A stretch of 17,413 nt of DNA, taken from assembly GCA_002395605.1 (NCBI GenBank), contig DGXO01000043.1, positions 1 to 17,413 on the forward strand. The letters run 5' to 3'. The notes under the pieces were generated by a model. The model was given only the letters and a program-made list of their open reading frames with translations. It had not been told where the DNA came from and ran no database searches. Shown piece by piece: positions 5,163-12,148 of the stretch. Source of the DNA: Bacteroidales bacterium UBA4230 (lineage in GTDB: Bacteria; Bacteroidota; Bacteroidia; Bacteroidales; UBA932). The position numbers were made by a program, and so were the translations under genes. The stretch's first letter is position 1; every line of letters begins with the position of its first letter.

Positions 5163-6644
5163 CTATTCTTGTGTTATGGAACATGGCGTAAAACTGTAGC
5201 TGTACCACCAATTAGATTCGCCGGCCTTCCAAATGGTCATATAGTAAATGTAATTCTTATCAGCGGAGATGTTTTGATCGGATTTATTTGCGTCACTACC
5301 ATTGTTGTTAACTGTAAATTGAAAATTATTTCCGGACGTTGTCTGTATGTAATATTTAGTTGATAGTCCGTTGTCAAGCGACTCGCTATTGAGGCCTCCG
5401 ACCGTCACTCCTGGCCATGAAGTAGAAGGTGTATTGGTCGTTCCGAAAATATGAAGATGTAGATTATAATCTCCGGTTTGGTCTTCCATATATAGTTTGT
5501 ATGCGCTTGGACTAGTAGTTGAAACATAGTAATATACATCAGAATTGAAGGTTTGATTGTATAATCCAACACGCACATAATCACGCGTTCCATCACCAGT
5601 TGAGCCAACAGCTGTTCCGCTAACAGTTATTTCTCCTCCAGAAACGCCAAGTTGAGCAGCTGGTATCTCAATTCTTTTATATGAATGTCCATTGTGCGTG
5701 AAAGTATTGCCGCTTAATACATTTCCGGGCCAATTATTGGTGAACTGTACACTACTGTTTTTGGCATAAACTTTCACATTTTCCCAAGAGTCGTCAGTGT
5801 TTTCTGAAATATAAATATATGACGGCACAGTCAATTCGGCCATTCTCGTGATGGAAGCACGTGCGGCGGTGATAGTTGCCTTTGAAGTGCTGTGAGTGTA
5901 AAGAGTTTCTTTACTCTCGTTTTGGAACTCTACCGTGAAGCCGCCTTCAAAGGTTGTTACAGGAACCGGAATGAAGAACTCTGTAGCGGATGTGCCGAAA
6001 TCACCAGCATTGAAGTTCACGTTTATTGTAGAACTGCCGTCGCTTTTGGCAGAAATAAAATCATCCTCACCATCTGTTACGACAAAATTACCGGTGAGAT
6101 TCTTCGCGAGAACGTTGAGAACCAGTTTGGTGGCATCGGCAGGAACATAACTGACTCTTATGGAGAGAATTCCGCCAAGGTGTTTAAGATTGAGTGTTTC
6201 TGCTCCAAGGTTGACCGTGGCTTTCATGGGAGGGCACACAGTTGCTATGCCTTCGGAGACTCTGGCCGTATACTCGTCGGGAAGTTGAACCGACCCCGGA
6301 GTCTCGTTGATTGCAATGGTTGAGGGGTAATAGGCCACACCTCCATCCTTGACTTTTTTCTCGCCAAGCGAAGCCGTAAACTCTTGTGTAGAAGACGAGT
6401 AGATAAACTCGATAAAGGTGTCGTCTGTCATCTGAACTGCAATGGCATCGCCATCGGCCCATGTCAGTGCGCCGGAAGTGGTATTGATCCCGAGCTTAGT
6501 GTCTGGGGTTTCACCCTCGAAAGTTGCCTTGAATGAAACCACGTTATTGCCTTCAGTTGTGTTCAAAAGGCTTGTTGACTGTTCTTTTGTGCAGCCGACA
6601 ATGACCAAAGCGACTGCAGAGAGTATAACGCTGATCTTTTTCAT
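5163..6644 (-). CDS. Surface lipoprotein: fimbrillin-like N-terminus plus two starch-binding-like modules
   Basis: This encodes a 493-aa lipoprotein. Residues 1-17 are a signal peptide with lipobox IVGC, and Cys18 would be lipidated. Residues 35-275 resemble the fimbrillin-like domains of Bacteroidales surface lipoproteins (SFKATFEG...DTKLG...GALTWADGDAIAV). Two C-terminal modules (about 276-380 and 381-480) share the pattern YIYxxxxxxWxNVxVYA...WPG and NNNGS...DQNIS, reminiscent of CBM26-type starch-binding modules. The protein is therefore likely a glycan- or starch-binding surface protein. The ATG at 6644 was preferred to one 14 codons upstream because it starts the signal peptide and is preceded by AAAGGAGGG (6652-6660), a rare strong Shine-Dalgarno here. 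It follows the 54-aa ORF by 14 bases. Confidence 0.82.
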   Translation of the reverse strand: MKKISVILSAVALVIVGCTKEQSTSLLNTTEGNNVVSFKATFEGETPDTKLGINTTSGALTWADGDAIAVQMTDDTFIEFIYSSSTQEFTASLGEKKVKDGGVAYYPSTIAINETPGSVQLPDEYTARVSEGIATVCPPMKATVNLGAETLNLKHLGGILSIRVSYVPADATKLVLNVLAKNLTGNFVVTDGEDDFISAKSDGSSTINVNFNAGDFGTSATEFFIPVPVTTFEGGFTVEFQNESKETLYTHSTSKATITAARASITRMAELTVPSYIYISENTDDSWENVKVYAKNSSVQFTNNWPGNVLSGNTFTHNGHSYKRIEIPAAQLGVSGGEITVSGTAVGSTGDGTRDYVRVGLYNQTFNSDVYYYVSTTSPSAYKLYMEDQTGDYNLHLHIFGTTNTPSTSWPGVTVGGLNSESLDNGLSTKYYIQTTSGNNFQFTVNNNGSDANKSDQNISADKNYIYYMTIWKAGESNWWYSYSFTPCSITQE

Positions 6645-6658
6645 ATTTCGTCCCTCCT

Positions 6659-6823
6659 TTACTCCCATGTTTCTGTTGAGTCCCATCCGCTTAATGTCTC
6701 GATGCCGCTCTCAGGCGGAGTAGTGGCCATAATCGTAAGCAGGCCGTTAGATATGGTCAAGACGCTTTCTTTACCAGAAAACGCAAATGCCTCCAGAAGA
6801 GGTGTTTCATACTTTTTTTTCAT
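6659..6823 (-). CDS. 54-aa Bacteroidales-type small protein upstream of the lipoprotein gene
   Basis: A 54-codon frame begins MKKKYETPLLEAFAFSGKES and ends in an acidic, Trp-containing tail (SGWDSTETWE). Small proteins opening with MKKKYExP, a hydrophobic-acidic stretch, then an ESVLTxS segment, recur next to surface-protein genes in Bacteroidales; I base this on pattern memory. The TAA stop is part of TAAAGGAGG, the ribosome-binding site of the lipoprotein gene, so the two genes are tightly linked. No signal peptide or catalytic motif is visible. It may be a ribosomally made peptide precursor, a small regulator or a coupling leader; the function is unknown. Confidence 0.68.
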   Translation of the reverse strand: MKKKYETPLLEAFAFSGKESVLTISNGLLTIMATTPPESGIETLSGWDSTETWE

Positions 6824-6859
6824 GTAGATATTATAGTTTTAGTTATTACTTCGTTTGTT

Positions 6860-6894
6860 TAACACTACGTGTTAGTGGCCAAATAACAAAATTA
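6860..6894 (-). promoter_or_regulatory. Promoter box and palindrome upstream of the 54-aa/lipoprotein operon
   Basis: On the minus strand TAATTTTG (6894-6887) matches TAnnTTTG. The perfect inverted repeat TAACAC-tac-GTGTTA (6860-6874) lies just downstream, at about +8 to +22 of the expected transcript. It could be an operator or a leader hairpin. No clear -33 element is visible. Confidence 0.5.
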
Positions 6895-6995
6895 GCGATT
6901 CGCTTAAATTCGGCACGTTTCGGCATGTTGATTCTTGATGAACTGCTGCAAATTGCCGATGATTAGAGGTGCATGGCAATGAAAATAGTTGGCTC

Positions 6996-7300
6996 CGGCC
7001 ACGAAAAACGCCAAAAACGTGGCCGGGGCGGGCAAAAACGGCAGTTCGGCCACGAAAAACGTCGAAAACGTGGACGGAGAGGTCGAAAACGGCGGTCCGG
7101 CCACGAAAAACGCCAAAAACGTGGCCGGGGCGGGCAAAAACGGCAGTTCGGCCACGAAAAACGTCGAAAACGTGGACGGAGAGGTCGAAAACGGCGGTCC
7201 GGCCACAAAAAACGCCAAAAACGTGGACGGAGAGGGCAAAACCGGCGGTTCGGCCACGAAAAACGGCCGAAAACGTGGCCGGGGAAGCCAAAAACGGCCG
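6996..7300. repeat. Tandem array, 51-bp unit with 102-bp higher-order period
   Basis: CGGCCAC recurs at 6996, 7047, 7098, 7149, 7200 and 7251, an exact 51-bp period. Two unit types alternate, and 6996-7097 is identical to 7098-7199, giving a 102-bp higher-order repeat. The fifth unit is a mosaic of both types and the sixth is degraded. The first type contains a perfect stem CGGCCACG / CGTGGCCG around an A-rich 14-base loop; in the second type one stem base is changed. All six frames are open only because the unit is A/G-biased and divisible by three. Apart from this array and the promoter boxes, the 6824-7375 interval shows nothing else I can support. Confidence 0.93.
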
Positions 7301-7327
7301 CAAAGCGTGCGCGAAGGGCCGGGGGGC

Positions 7328-7358
7328 TTGTCAAATCCGGGGAATGTTGTTAACTTCG
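7328..7358 (+). promoter_or_regulatory. Possible promoter of the rhodanese-MBL gene
   Basis: TTG (7328-7330) and TAACTTCG (7351-7358) are 20 bases apart. The -7 box differs from TAnnTTTG at one position. It lies directly after the 51-bp repeat array. Confidence 0.4.
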
Positions 7359-7375
7359 TGCAAAACTAATTGAAG

Positions 7376-8413
7376 ATGAGAAGACTGATTTCCCTTCTGC
7401 CGTTCCTTGGCTGCATAGCCTGCGCCGGGGGCAATTACAGCAACCTGACAACTGCGGAATTTGCTACCGCCATCAAGGGCGGAGAGTACGCTGTGATAGA
7501 CGTCCGTACCCCCGAAGAATACGCCGCAGGGCACCTCAGGGATGCATCAAACATCAACTGGTTCGCCTCCGACTTCATGGACCAGATAGCCAAAACCTAC
7601 CCCAAGGGCACATCCCTGGCAGTTTACTGCCGGAGCGGCAAGCGAAGCGCGGCCGCGGCGGCAAAACTCTCCAAGGCCGGCTACAAGGTGAGTAATATGC
7701 TGGGCGGATACCTTGCCTGGACAGAGGAAAACAGGCCCGTAACCACCTACGCCGTGGAAACGTTCATAACTCCCGACGGCACCCCGGTAGCCATTACCCT
7801 AATAAAACACGGCACCCTCGCCATCTCCTACAAAGGCCTCTCCTTCCACATAGACCCCGTGAGCGGCCTTGGAAAGCCAACGGACTATTCTTCGGAGTTC
7901 ACTCCGGCCGATGCAATCCTTGTCACCCACGAGCACGGAGACCACTTTGACGCGGAGGCGATAGCCGCGCTTTCTGCCCCCGGTACCCTGGTTGTAACCA
8001 ACCCCCGCTGCGCCGAGATGCTTGGCCGCGGCACGGCCCTTTCGAACGGCGACACCGCCGAACTTCCCGGAGGGATCGGCCTTACAGCCGTACCTGCCTA
8101 CAACTACACCGAAACCCGCACGATGTTCCATCCCAAAGGCCGCGACAACGGCTTTGTGCTGGATTTTGAAGGCCTCCTTGTATATATTGCGGGAGACACG
8201 GAAGACATCCCTGAAATGGCTGCCCTAAAAGACATCTCCGTTGCCTTCCTCCCCGTGAACCAGCCCTACACCATGACGGTGGAGCAGTGCGTGAATGCGG
8301 CTAAGGTTATCGGCCCCAAGGTCCTCATACCTTACCATTTCTCCCAGACTGACCTGTCCGGTCTTCCGGCCCTTCTTCCCGGCATTGACGTGCGGCTGAG
8401 GGATATGCAGTGA
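7376..8413 (+). CDS. Rhodanese domain fused to a metallo-beta-lactamase-fold (UlaG-like) hydrolase
   Basis: This encodes a 345-aa two-domain protein. Residues 1-16 form a probable lipoprotein or export signal with Cys13 and Cys16 near its end. A rhodanese domain (about 24-122) shows VIDVRTPEEYAAGH and the active loop YCRSGKRS with Cys85, a sulfur-carrying cysteine in this fold. A metallo-beta-lactamase-fold domain of the UlaG-like type (about 126-345) has HEHGDH at 185-190 and later AGDTED and PYHF, which supply metal ligands. Known persulfide dioxygenase-rhodanese fusions have the MBL domain first, so this order and the UlaG-type domain are different. The ATG at 7376 is preferred over the TTG two codons upstream. 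The next gene overlaps it by one base (TGATG). Confidence 0.88.
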   Translation: MRRLISLLPFLGCIACAGGNYSNLTTAEFATAIKGGEYAVIDVRTPEEYAAGHLRDASNINWFASDFMDQIAKTYPKGTSLAVYCRSGKRSAAAAAKLSKAGYKVSNMLGGYLAWTEENRPVTTYAVETFITPDGTPVAITLIKHGTLAISYKGLSFHIDPVSGLGKPTDYSSEFTPADAILVTHEHGDHFDAEAIAALSAPGTLVVTNPRCAEMLGRGTALSNGDTAELPGGIGLTAVPAYNYTETRTMFHPKGRDNGFVLDFEGLLVYIAGDTEDIPEMAALKDISVAFLPVNQPYTMTVEQCVNAAKVIGPKVLIPYHFSQTDLSGLPALLPGIDVRLRDMQ

Positions 8414-9348
8414 TGAATCACCTTGGGGAAATAATATCGCTTGTGGTGGCGGCGTCCTGGACGGTTACCGCCTGGTTTGCCGCAAAGGCCAGCCAAAGGG
8501 TTGGCGCAATGGTCACAAACGCGCTCAGGCTGGTTATGGCCACGGTTGTGCTGGCCGTTCTTCTGTGGGTTACCATCGGCCGGCCGTATCCGGTTTACGC
8601 AGACGGCAACACCTGGCTCTGGCTGGGACTTTCGGCCCTGGTGGGATATGTCTTTGGGGACTACTGCCTGTTCAACTGCTACCTCTACATAGGCCCAAGG
8701 TTCGGGCAGCTTCTCATGACCCTGGCCCCGCCTATGGCCGCAATAGCCGGTTGGATCATGCTTGGCGAAACCCTCAGCTGGACCTCCATCCTTGCAATGG
8801 CCGTGACCCTGGCCGGCATTGGCATCTCCATCATGAGCCGTGACGGCGGGCATCACTTCAAGCTGGACCTCCCCCTCAAAGGTGTCCTGCTGGGGATTGG
8901 CGCCGGAATCGGGCAGGGCGTAGGGCTGGTCCTCAGCAAGATAGGCATGCAGTTTTACGCCGAAGCAATTCCCTCCAACGCACCTTCGGCCATGGAGGCC
9001 ATGCTGCCGTTTGCATCAACCATGATGCGCGCAATCATCGGCGGCGCGGGCTTTCTTGCCATCCTTCTCCTGCAGAAGGACTTCGGCAAGCTTCGGAGCG
9101 CCGTAAAAGACCCTGTAGCAATGAAATACGCCAGCGTCATAACGCTCTTCGGCCCGGTCCTGGGCGTGTCCCTGTCCCTTATGGCCGTGCGCTATGCCAA
9201 CGCCGGAATAGCCTCCACCCTTATGGCCCTCACCCCGGTCTTTATCATTGTTCCGGAGGTGCTCATAGAGGGCAAACGCATCCGCTTCAAAGAAATTGCA
9301 GGCCTTGCCGTGAGCATCGCCGGCGTGGCGCTCTTTTTCCTGCTGTAG
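8413..9348 (+). CDS. EamA/DMT-family permease
   Basis: A 311-aa membrane protein with about ten hydrophobic segments in two repeated halves (about 1-145 and 155-311), the arrangement of the drug/metabolite transporter superfamily EamA type. Family-like motifs include ALVGYVFGDYCLF and the PPMAAIAGWIMLGETLSW region, in which the LGE after a Pro-containing helix recurs in the second half as PVFIIVPEVLIEG. The substrate cannot be predicted. The ATG at 8413 was preferred to the adjacent GTG because it makes the TGATG overlap with the rhodanese-MBL gene. That overlap implies co-translation and a shared task, perhaps export of a product or uptake of a substrate. Confidence 0.9.
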   Translation: MNHLGEIISLVVAASWTVTAWFAAKASQRVGAMVTNALRLVMATVVLAVLLWVTIGRPYPVYADGNTWLWLGLSALVGYVFGDYCLFNCYLYIGPRFGQLLMTLAPPMAAIAGWIMLGETLSWTSILAMAVTLAGIGISIMSRDGGHHFKLDLPLKGVLLGIGAGIGQGVGLVLSKIGMQFYAEAIPSNAPSAMEAMLPFASTMMRAIIGGAGFLAILLLQKDFGKLRSAVKDPVAMKYASVITLFGPVLGVSLSLMAVRYANAGIASTLMALTPVFIIVPEVLIEGKRIRFKEIAGLAVSIAGVALFFLL

Positions 9349-9357
9349 GGATTTTGC

Positions 9358-9365
9358 TATCTTTG
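9358..9365 (+). promoter_or_regulatory. -7 box of the SDR gene, 4 bases before ATG
   Basis: TATCTTTG ends 4 bases before the ATG at 9370. With the usual transcription start a few bases after this box, the mRNA would be leaderless or nearly so. Confidence 0.6.
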
Positions 9366-9369
9366 TACC

Positions 9370-10146
9370 ATGAAACGCACGCAGCATCACGGAACGGCAC
9401 TCATCACCGGCGGAAGCTCGGGGATAGGCCTGGAGTACGCCAGGCAGCTTTCAGCCTTGGGATACAGCCTTGTGCTTGTGAGTAACCGGGCCGAAGAACT
9501 TGCCGCAGCCTCGGAGGCCTTCCCCGGGGCGCAGACGCTGTGCCTGGACCTTGCGGAGCACGGGGCGGCTTCCAAACTAATGGCTTGGTCCGACTCCAAA
9601 GGCATTGACCCTGAAGTCCTTGTGAACAACGCCGGAATGTTTTTCATGGAGTACCTGAGCCCGGAGAACCTTGGGAAGGCCCAGGCCATGCTGGCCCTCC
9701 ACACGGAAACCGTGACGGAACTTTGCATCCTCATGGGCGCCCGAATGAAAGAGCGGGGCCGCGGCTACATCCTCAACATGTCGTCCATGACCGCCCGTAT
9801 CCCGGCGCCCGGAATAGCCATCTATTCGGCCACAAAAGCCTATCTGAAGAGTTTTGGCCGAAGTTTTTCCTATGAAATGAGGCCCTTTGGCGTGAAGGTG
9901 ACAACCGTTTGTCCGTCCGCGATAGACACCGGCCTTTATCCGCTCCCTGAGAAGCTCAGGGGCTTCCTTAAAGCAATTGGCATAATCCGCAGCCCTCAGT
10001 GGCTGGTAAAGCGTGCCCTCCGCGCGCTGTTCCGCGGCCGCCGCGTCATTTCCCCGGGCCTTATGAACACCGTTGTCCCGCTGCTTGTGGCTGCGCTGCC
10101 CTCGGCCCTCATAGACCGCCTTGGGATGCGCTGGATAAACCGCTGA
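9370..10146 (+). CDS. Short-chain dehydrogenase/reductase
   Basis: A 258-aa classical SDR oxidoreductase using NAD(P)H. It has the cofactor-binding TGGSSGIG loop (13-20), the NNAG motif (NNAGMFF), the catalytic Ser in NMSSMTAR and the active-site YSATK (Tyr-x-x-x-Lys). The length is standard. The hydrophobic tail (VVPLLVAALPSALIDRLGM) could be membrane-associated, as in SDR members that act on lipids. The substrate is unknown. The 3' end overlaps the convergent HAD gene by 38 bp. It has its own -7 box, so it need not depend on the upstream permease operon. Confidence 0.92.
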   Translation: MKRTQHHGTALITGGSSGIGLEYARQLSALGYSLVLVSNRAEELAAASEAFPGAQTLCLDLAEHGAASKLMAWSDSKGIDPEVLVNNAGMFFMEYLSPENLGKAQAMLALHTETVTELCILMGARMKERGRGYILNMSSMTARIPAPGIAIYSATKAYLKSFGRSFSYEMRPFGVKVTTVCPSAIDTGLYPLPEKLRGFLKAIGIIRSPQWLVKRALRALFRGRRVISPGLMNTVVPLLVAALPSALIDRLGMRWINR

Positions 10147-10792
10147 GCTCCGGAATACTCAAAAGTTCATTGAAGCTGTCAATCACGTGATGGGCTCCGG
10201 CTTTCAGCAGCTCTTCCCTTGAAGAATTGCCGAAAGTGACCCCGCAAGTGAACGCCCCGGCGCCAAGGCCCATCTGAATGTCCACAGGCATGTCTCCTAC
10301 AACAAGGGTTTCGGCCCCGGAAAGGCCGAAGTGCTCCAGGGTCTTGAGCACCGGTTCCGGGTTGGGCTTTGCGTGCGTAACATCTTCGGCACCAAGCACA
10401 TAGGAGAAATACTGCGCAATGCCCATTCGGCCAAGGAAGTTATTCAGGGAGTCGGTTTCACGTGAAGATGCCACGGTAAGGATGCACCCGCGGGAATGCA
10501 GGGCCTCCAAGGTTTCCGCCACGCCTGGAAAAAGCGACGGCGTAATCCGGCGCTCGTATTCAGCAAACACTTCACGGTAAGTCTTGAACCACAGGGGAAT
10601 CTCTTCCGGGGTTACGCCTGGATTCATTACAGAGAGTCCGTCCCTAAGGGGGATGCCGATAGTAGCTATTATGGAGGAGTCCGGGATTACGGGAGCGCCC
10701 ATGCGCCTGCGGGTCTCGTGGTTGCAAGCCAGGATAAGCTCCAAGGTGTCTCCAAGGGTTCCGTCAAAATCGAAAACAATGAGTTTAATCAT
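10109..10792 (-). CDS. HAD-superfamily phosphatase (phosphoglycolate phosphatase-like)
   Basis: A 227-aa haloacid dehalogenase-like hydrolase. The nucleophile motif VFDFDGTLGDT gives Asp8 and Asp10, motif II is VASSRET, the Lys-containing motif III is KPNPEP, and the acidic motif IV is VVGDMPVDIQMG. An alpha-helical cap lies at about 15-85, as in the Gph/beta-phosphoglucomutase subgroup. It probably removes phosphate from a small sugar-phosphate or phosphoglycolate. The ATG at 10792 is chosen because the family starts directly with MIKLIVFDFDGT and a TATCTTTG box lies 4 bases upstream; a longer upstream frame would run through the divergent promoter and neighbouring gene. Its end overlaps the SDR gene by 38 bp. 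Confidence 0.9.
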   Translation of the reverse strand: MIKLIVFDFDGTLGDTLELILACNHETRRRMGAPVIPDSSIIATIGIPLRDGLSVMNPGVTPEEIPLWFKTYREVFAEYERRITPSLFPGVAETLEALHSRGCILTVASSRETDSLNNFLGRMGIAQYFSYVLGAEDVTHAKPNPEPVLKTLEHFGLSGAETLVVGDMPVDIQMGLGAGAFTCGVTFGNSSREELLKAGAHHVIDSFNELLSIPELSGLSSASQGGL

Positions 10793-10796
10793 GATG

Positions 10797-10826
10797 CAAA
10801 GATACGAGTTTTCTTTTGTATATTTG
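10797..10826. promoter_or_regulatory. Divergent promoters in a 37-bp intergenic gap
   Basis: TATCTTTG on the minus strand (10804-10797) lies 4 bases before the HAD start. TATATTTG on the plus strand (10819-10826) lies 3 bases before the GNAT start. The -7 boxes are only 14 bases apart, so each promoter's upstream region lies inside the other's box or gene, and no -33 TTG is visible for either. Confidence 0.6.
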
Positions 10827-10829
10827 TGC

Positions 10830-11330
10830 ATGACTATCCGTCGCGCTAATACAGAGGATGTTACGGCCATCATGGAGGTCCTGGAGGCCGCCAAGGGCAT
10901 TATGCGTGCTTCCGGCAACGCCCTCCAGTGGGTAAACGGCTATCCTTCCAGGGAGGTTATTGAGGCCGATATCGCCGCTGGTTTCGGCCATGTTGTCATA
11001 GATGCCGCCGCTGTGGTGGGCTATTTCGCGTTCATTCCGTCACCGGAGCCTACATATAGTTATATAGAGGGCGGCTCCTGGCTTGAAGACACGCTGCCGT
11101 ACCATGTTGTGCACCGTATCGGGAGCCTTCCTTCGGCCCACGGGGTGTTCCGCGCCATCATGGACTGGTGCTTTTCCAAAGACCCCAACATCCGCATAGA
11201 CACCCACCGTGACAACCACATAATGCAGCACTGTATCCTGAGCTACGGATTCACCTACTGCGGGATAATATACCTTGAATCCGGTGATCCCCGGCTTGCC
11301 TATCAGAGGCTTGCAAACTTAATACATTGA
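10830..11330 (+). CDS. GNAT-family N-acetyltransferase
   Basis: A 166-aa protein with the GNAT layout: an N-terminal TIRRANTEDVTAIMEVLEAA strand and helix (2-21), a central strand VVGYFAFIP, the acetyl-CoA-facing region around HVVHRIGSLPSAHGVFRAIM, and the C-terminal IRIDTHRDNHIMQHCILSYGF segment, typical of the family's DTHxDNxxMQxxLxKxGF signature. It transfers an acetyl group from acetyl-CoA to an unknown amine. The ATG at 10830 is chosen because the domain starts there and a TATATTTG box ends 3 bases upstream; a longer upstream frame runs through the HAD gene. The OB-fold/TonB gene follows after 67 bp on the same strand. Confidence 0.9.
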   Translation: MTIRRANTEDVTAIMEVLEAAKGIMRASGNALQWVNGYPSREVIEADIAAGFGHVVIDAAAVVGYFAFIPSPEPTYSYIEGGSWLEDTLPYHVVHRIGSLPSAHGVFRAIMDWCFSKDPNIRIDTHRDNHIMQHCILSYGFTYCGIIYLESGDPRLAYQRLANLIH

Positions 11331-11397
11331 TTTTTAAACGATTACACAAAGTGCCGTGCTCTAAACAACCCATGGCACATTCCATAAACGCCTTACA

Positions 11398-12093
11398 ATG
11401 AATACTTTAACTTTGCGCTTCATTTCGCTGATCACAGCCGCCGCGGTGTGTCTGAGCCTTGGCGCCCAGCCCCGTCAACTCACCGTGAAGGAATTCCTGA
11501 AACTTTCCCCCAAAGATACCACCTCCTATATTGTAAAAGGCGTGGTAGACAAGATCCGCAGTGCCTCCAGTGGCAGTTTTTACCTGAAAGACCGCACGGG
11601 TACAATGCTGGTTTACGGCATCCAGGACCCTTCTGACCCTTCGGCCAGTATCAAGAAGATGGGCATAATGAGAGGCGACACCGTTGCCGTCCAGGGCAGG
11701 TTCCTCCTTTACGCCGGGCAAACCAAGGAAATGAAAGACGGCATTCTCCTTTCTAAGGCCGATGGCCCTGAGCACGGTAAAACCTTCCTGGAGCGCCTTG
11801 ACAGGCAGCCAAGCTTCCAGGGTCACGAGGGTAATGATGCTCCCAAGGCCTTCTCCAAATGGGTCAATGAGCATGTGAAGCGCCCCGCAAGCGGAGAGAA
11901 AGGCACAGTGGTAGTGGATTACGTGATAGGACGTAACGGCAAAGTGCAGGAAGTGCAGGTAAAACGCGGCGCCACGCCTGCCCTTGACGCCGAAGCCGTG
12001 CGCGTAGTGAAAAGCGCCCCCAAGTGGAAACCGGCCAGATATGACGGCGTCCCCGTCCGACTCACGGCTTATGTTACAGTAGTATTCGATTGA
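11398..12093 (+). CDS. Secreted OB-fold plus TonB C-terminal-domain protein
   Basis: A 231-aa exported protein with a signal peptide at 1-23. Residues about 40-120 resemble an OB-fold domain (YIVKGVVDKIRSASSGSFYLKDRTGTMLVYG), as seen in Bacteroidales proteins that also carry nucleic-acid- or ligand-binding OB folds. Residues about 138-231 match a TonB C-terminal domain (GTVVVDYVIGRNGKVQEVQVKRG, then LDAEAVRVVKSAPKWKPARYDG, then a final VTVVF). There is no membrane anchor or Pro-rich spanning linker, so it is not a classical TonB. It might act in the periplasm as a binding module for outer-membrane partners. No -7 box was found just upstream, so it may be read from the GNAT promoter. Confidence 0.82.
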   Translation: MNTLTLRFISLITAAAVCLSLGAQPRQLTVKEFLKLSPKDTTSYIVKGVVDKIRSASSGSFYLKDRTGTMLVYGIQDPSDPSASIKKMGIMRGDTVAVQGRFLLYAGQTKEMKDGILLSKADGPEHGKTFLERLDRQPSFQGHEGNDAPKAFSKWVNEHVKRPASGEKGTVVVDYVIGRNGKVQEVQVKRGATPALDAEAVRVVKSAPKWKPARYDGVPVRLTAYVTVVFD

Positions 12094-12118
12094 TTTTCAA
12101 TTAAATTTACTATATTTG
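12090..12118 (+). promoter_or_regulatory. Promoter of the Sel1-repeat gene
   Basis: TTG (12090-12092) and TATATTTG (12111-12118) are 18 bases apart. The ATG follows 30 bases after the -7 box. Confidence 0.65.
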
Positions 12119-12148
12119 CAAATAAGTGCCACATAAAAACACATAGCC

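Noticed and set aside
5892..6323. 143-codon plus-strand frame within the lipoprotein gene
   Set aside because: No promoter, no motif and unlike composition. The minus strand encodes a coherent lipoprotein with signal peptide, ribosome-binding site and terminator.
6872..7373. Overlapping open frames in several phases across the 51-bp array, encoding 17-residue repeats
   Set aside because: The unit is divisible by three and biased, so many phases stay open at once. The products are extreme in composition (Arg/Lys-rich or Phe/Arg-rich) and none has a proper start context.
10584..10829. 82-residue N-terminal extension of the GNAT protein
   Set aside because: It runs through the HAD gene and the promoter. 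The GNAT domain begins exactly at the ATG at 10830, 3 bases after a -7 box.
10793..10918. 42-residue N-terminal extension of the HAD protein
   Set aside because: It would cover the divergent promoter and the GNAT gene start; the family begins at MIKLIVFDFDGT.
11351..11386. GTGCC...GGCAC inverted repeat before the OB-fold/TonB gene as a terminator or operator
   Set aside because: The stem is only about 5 bp with a long loop and no T run; too weak to support.
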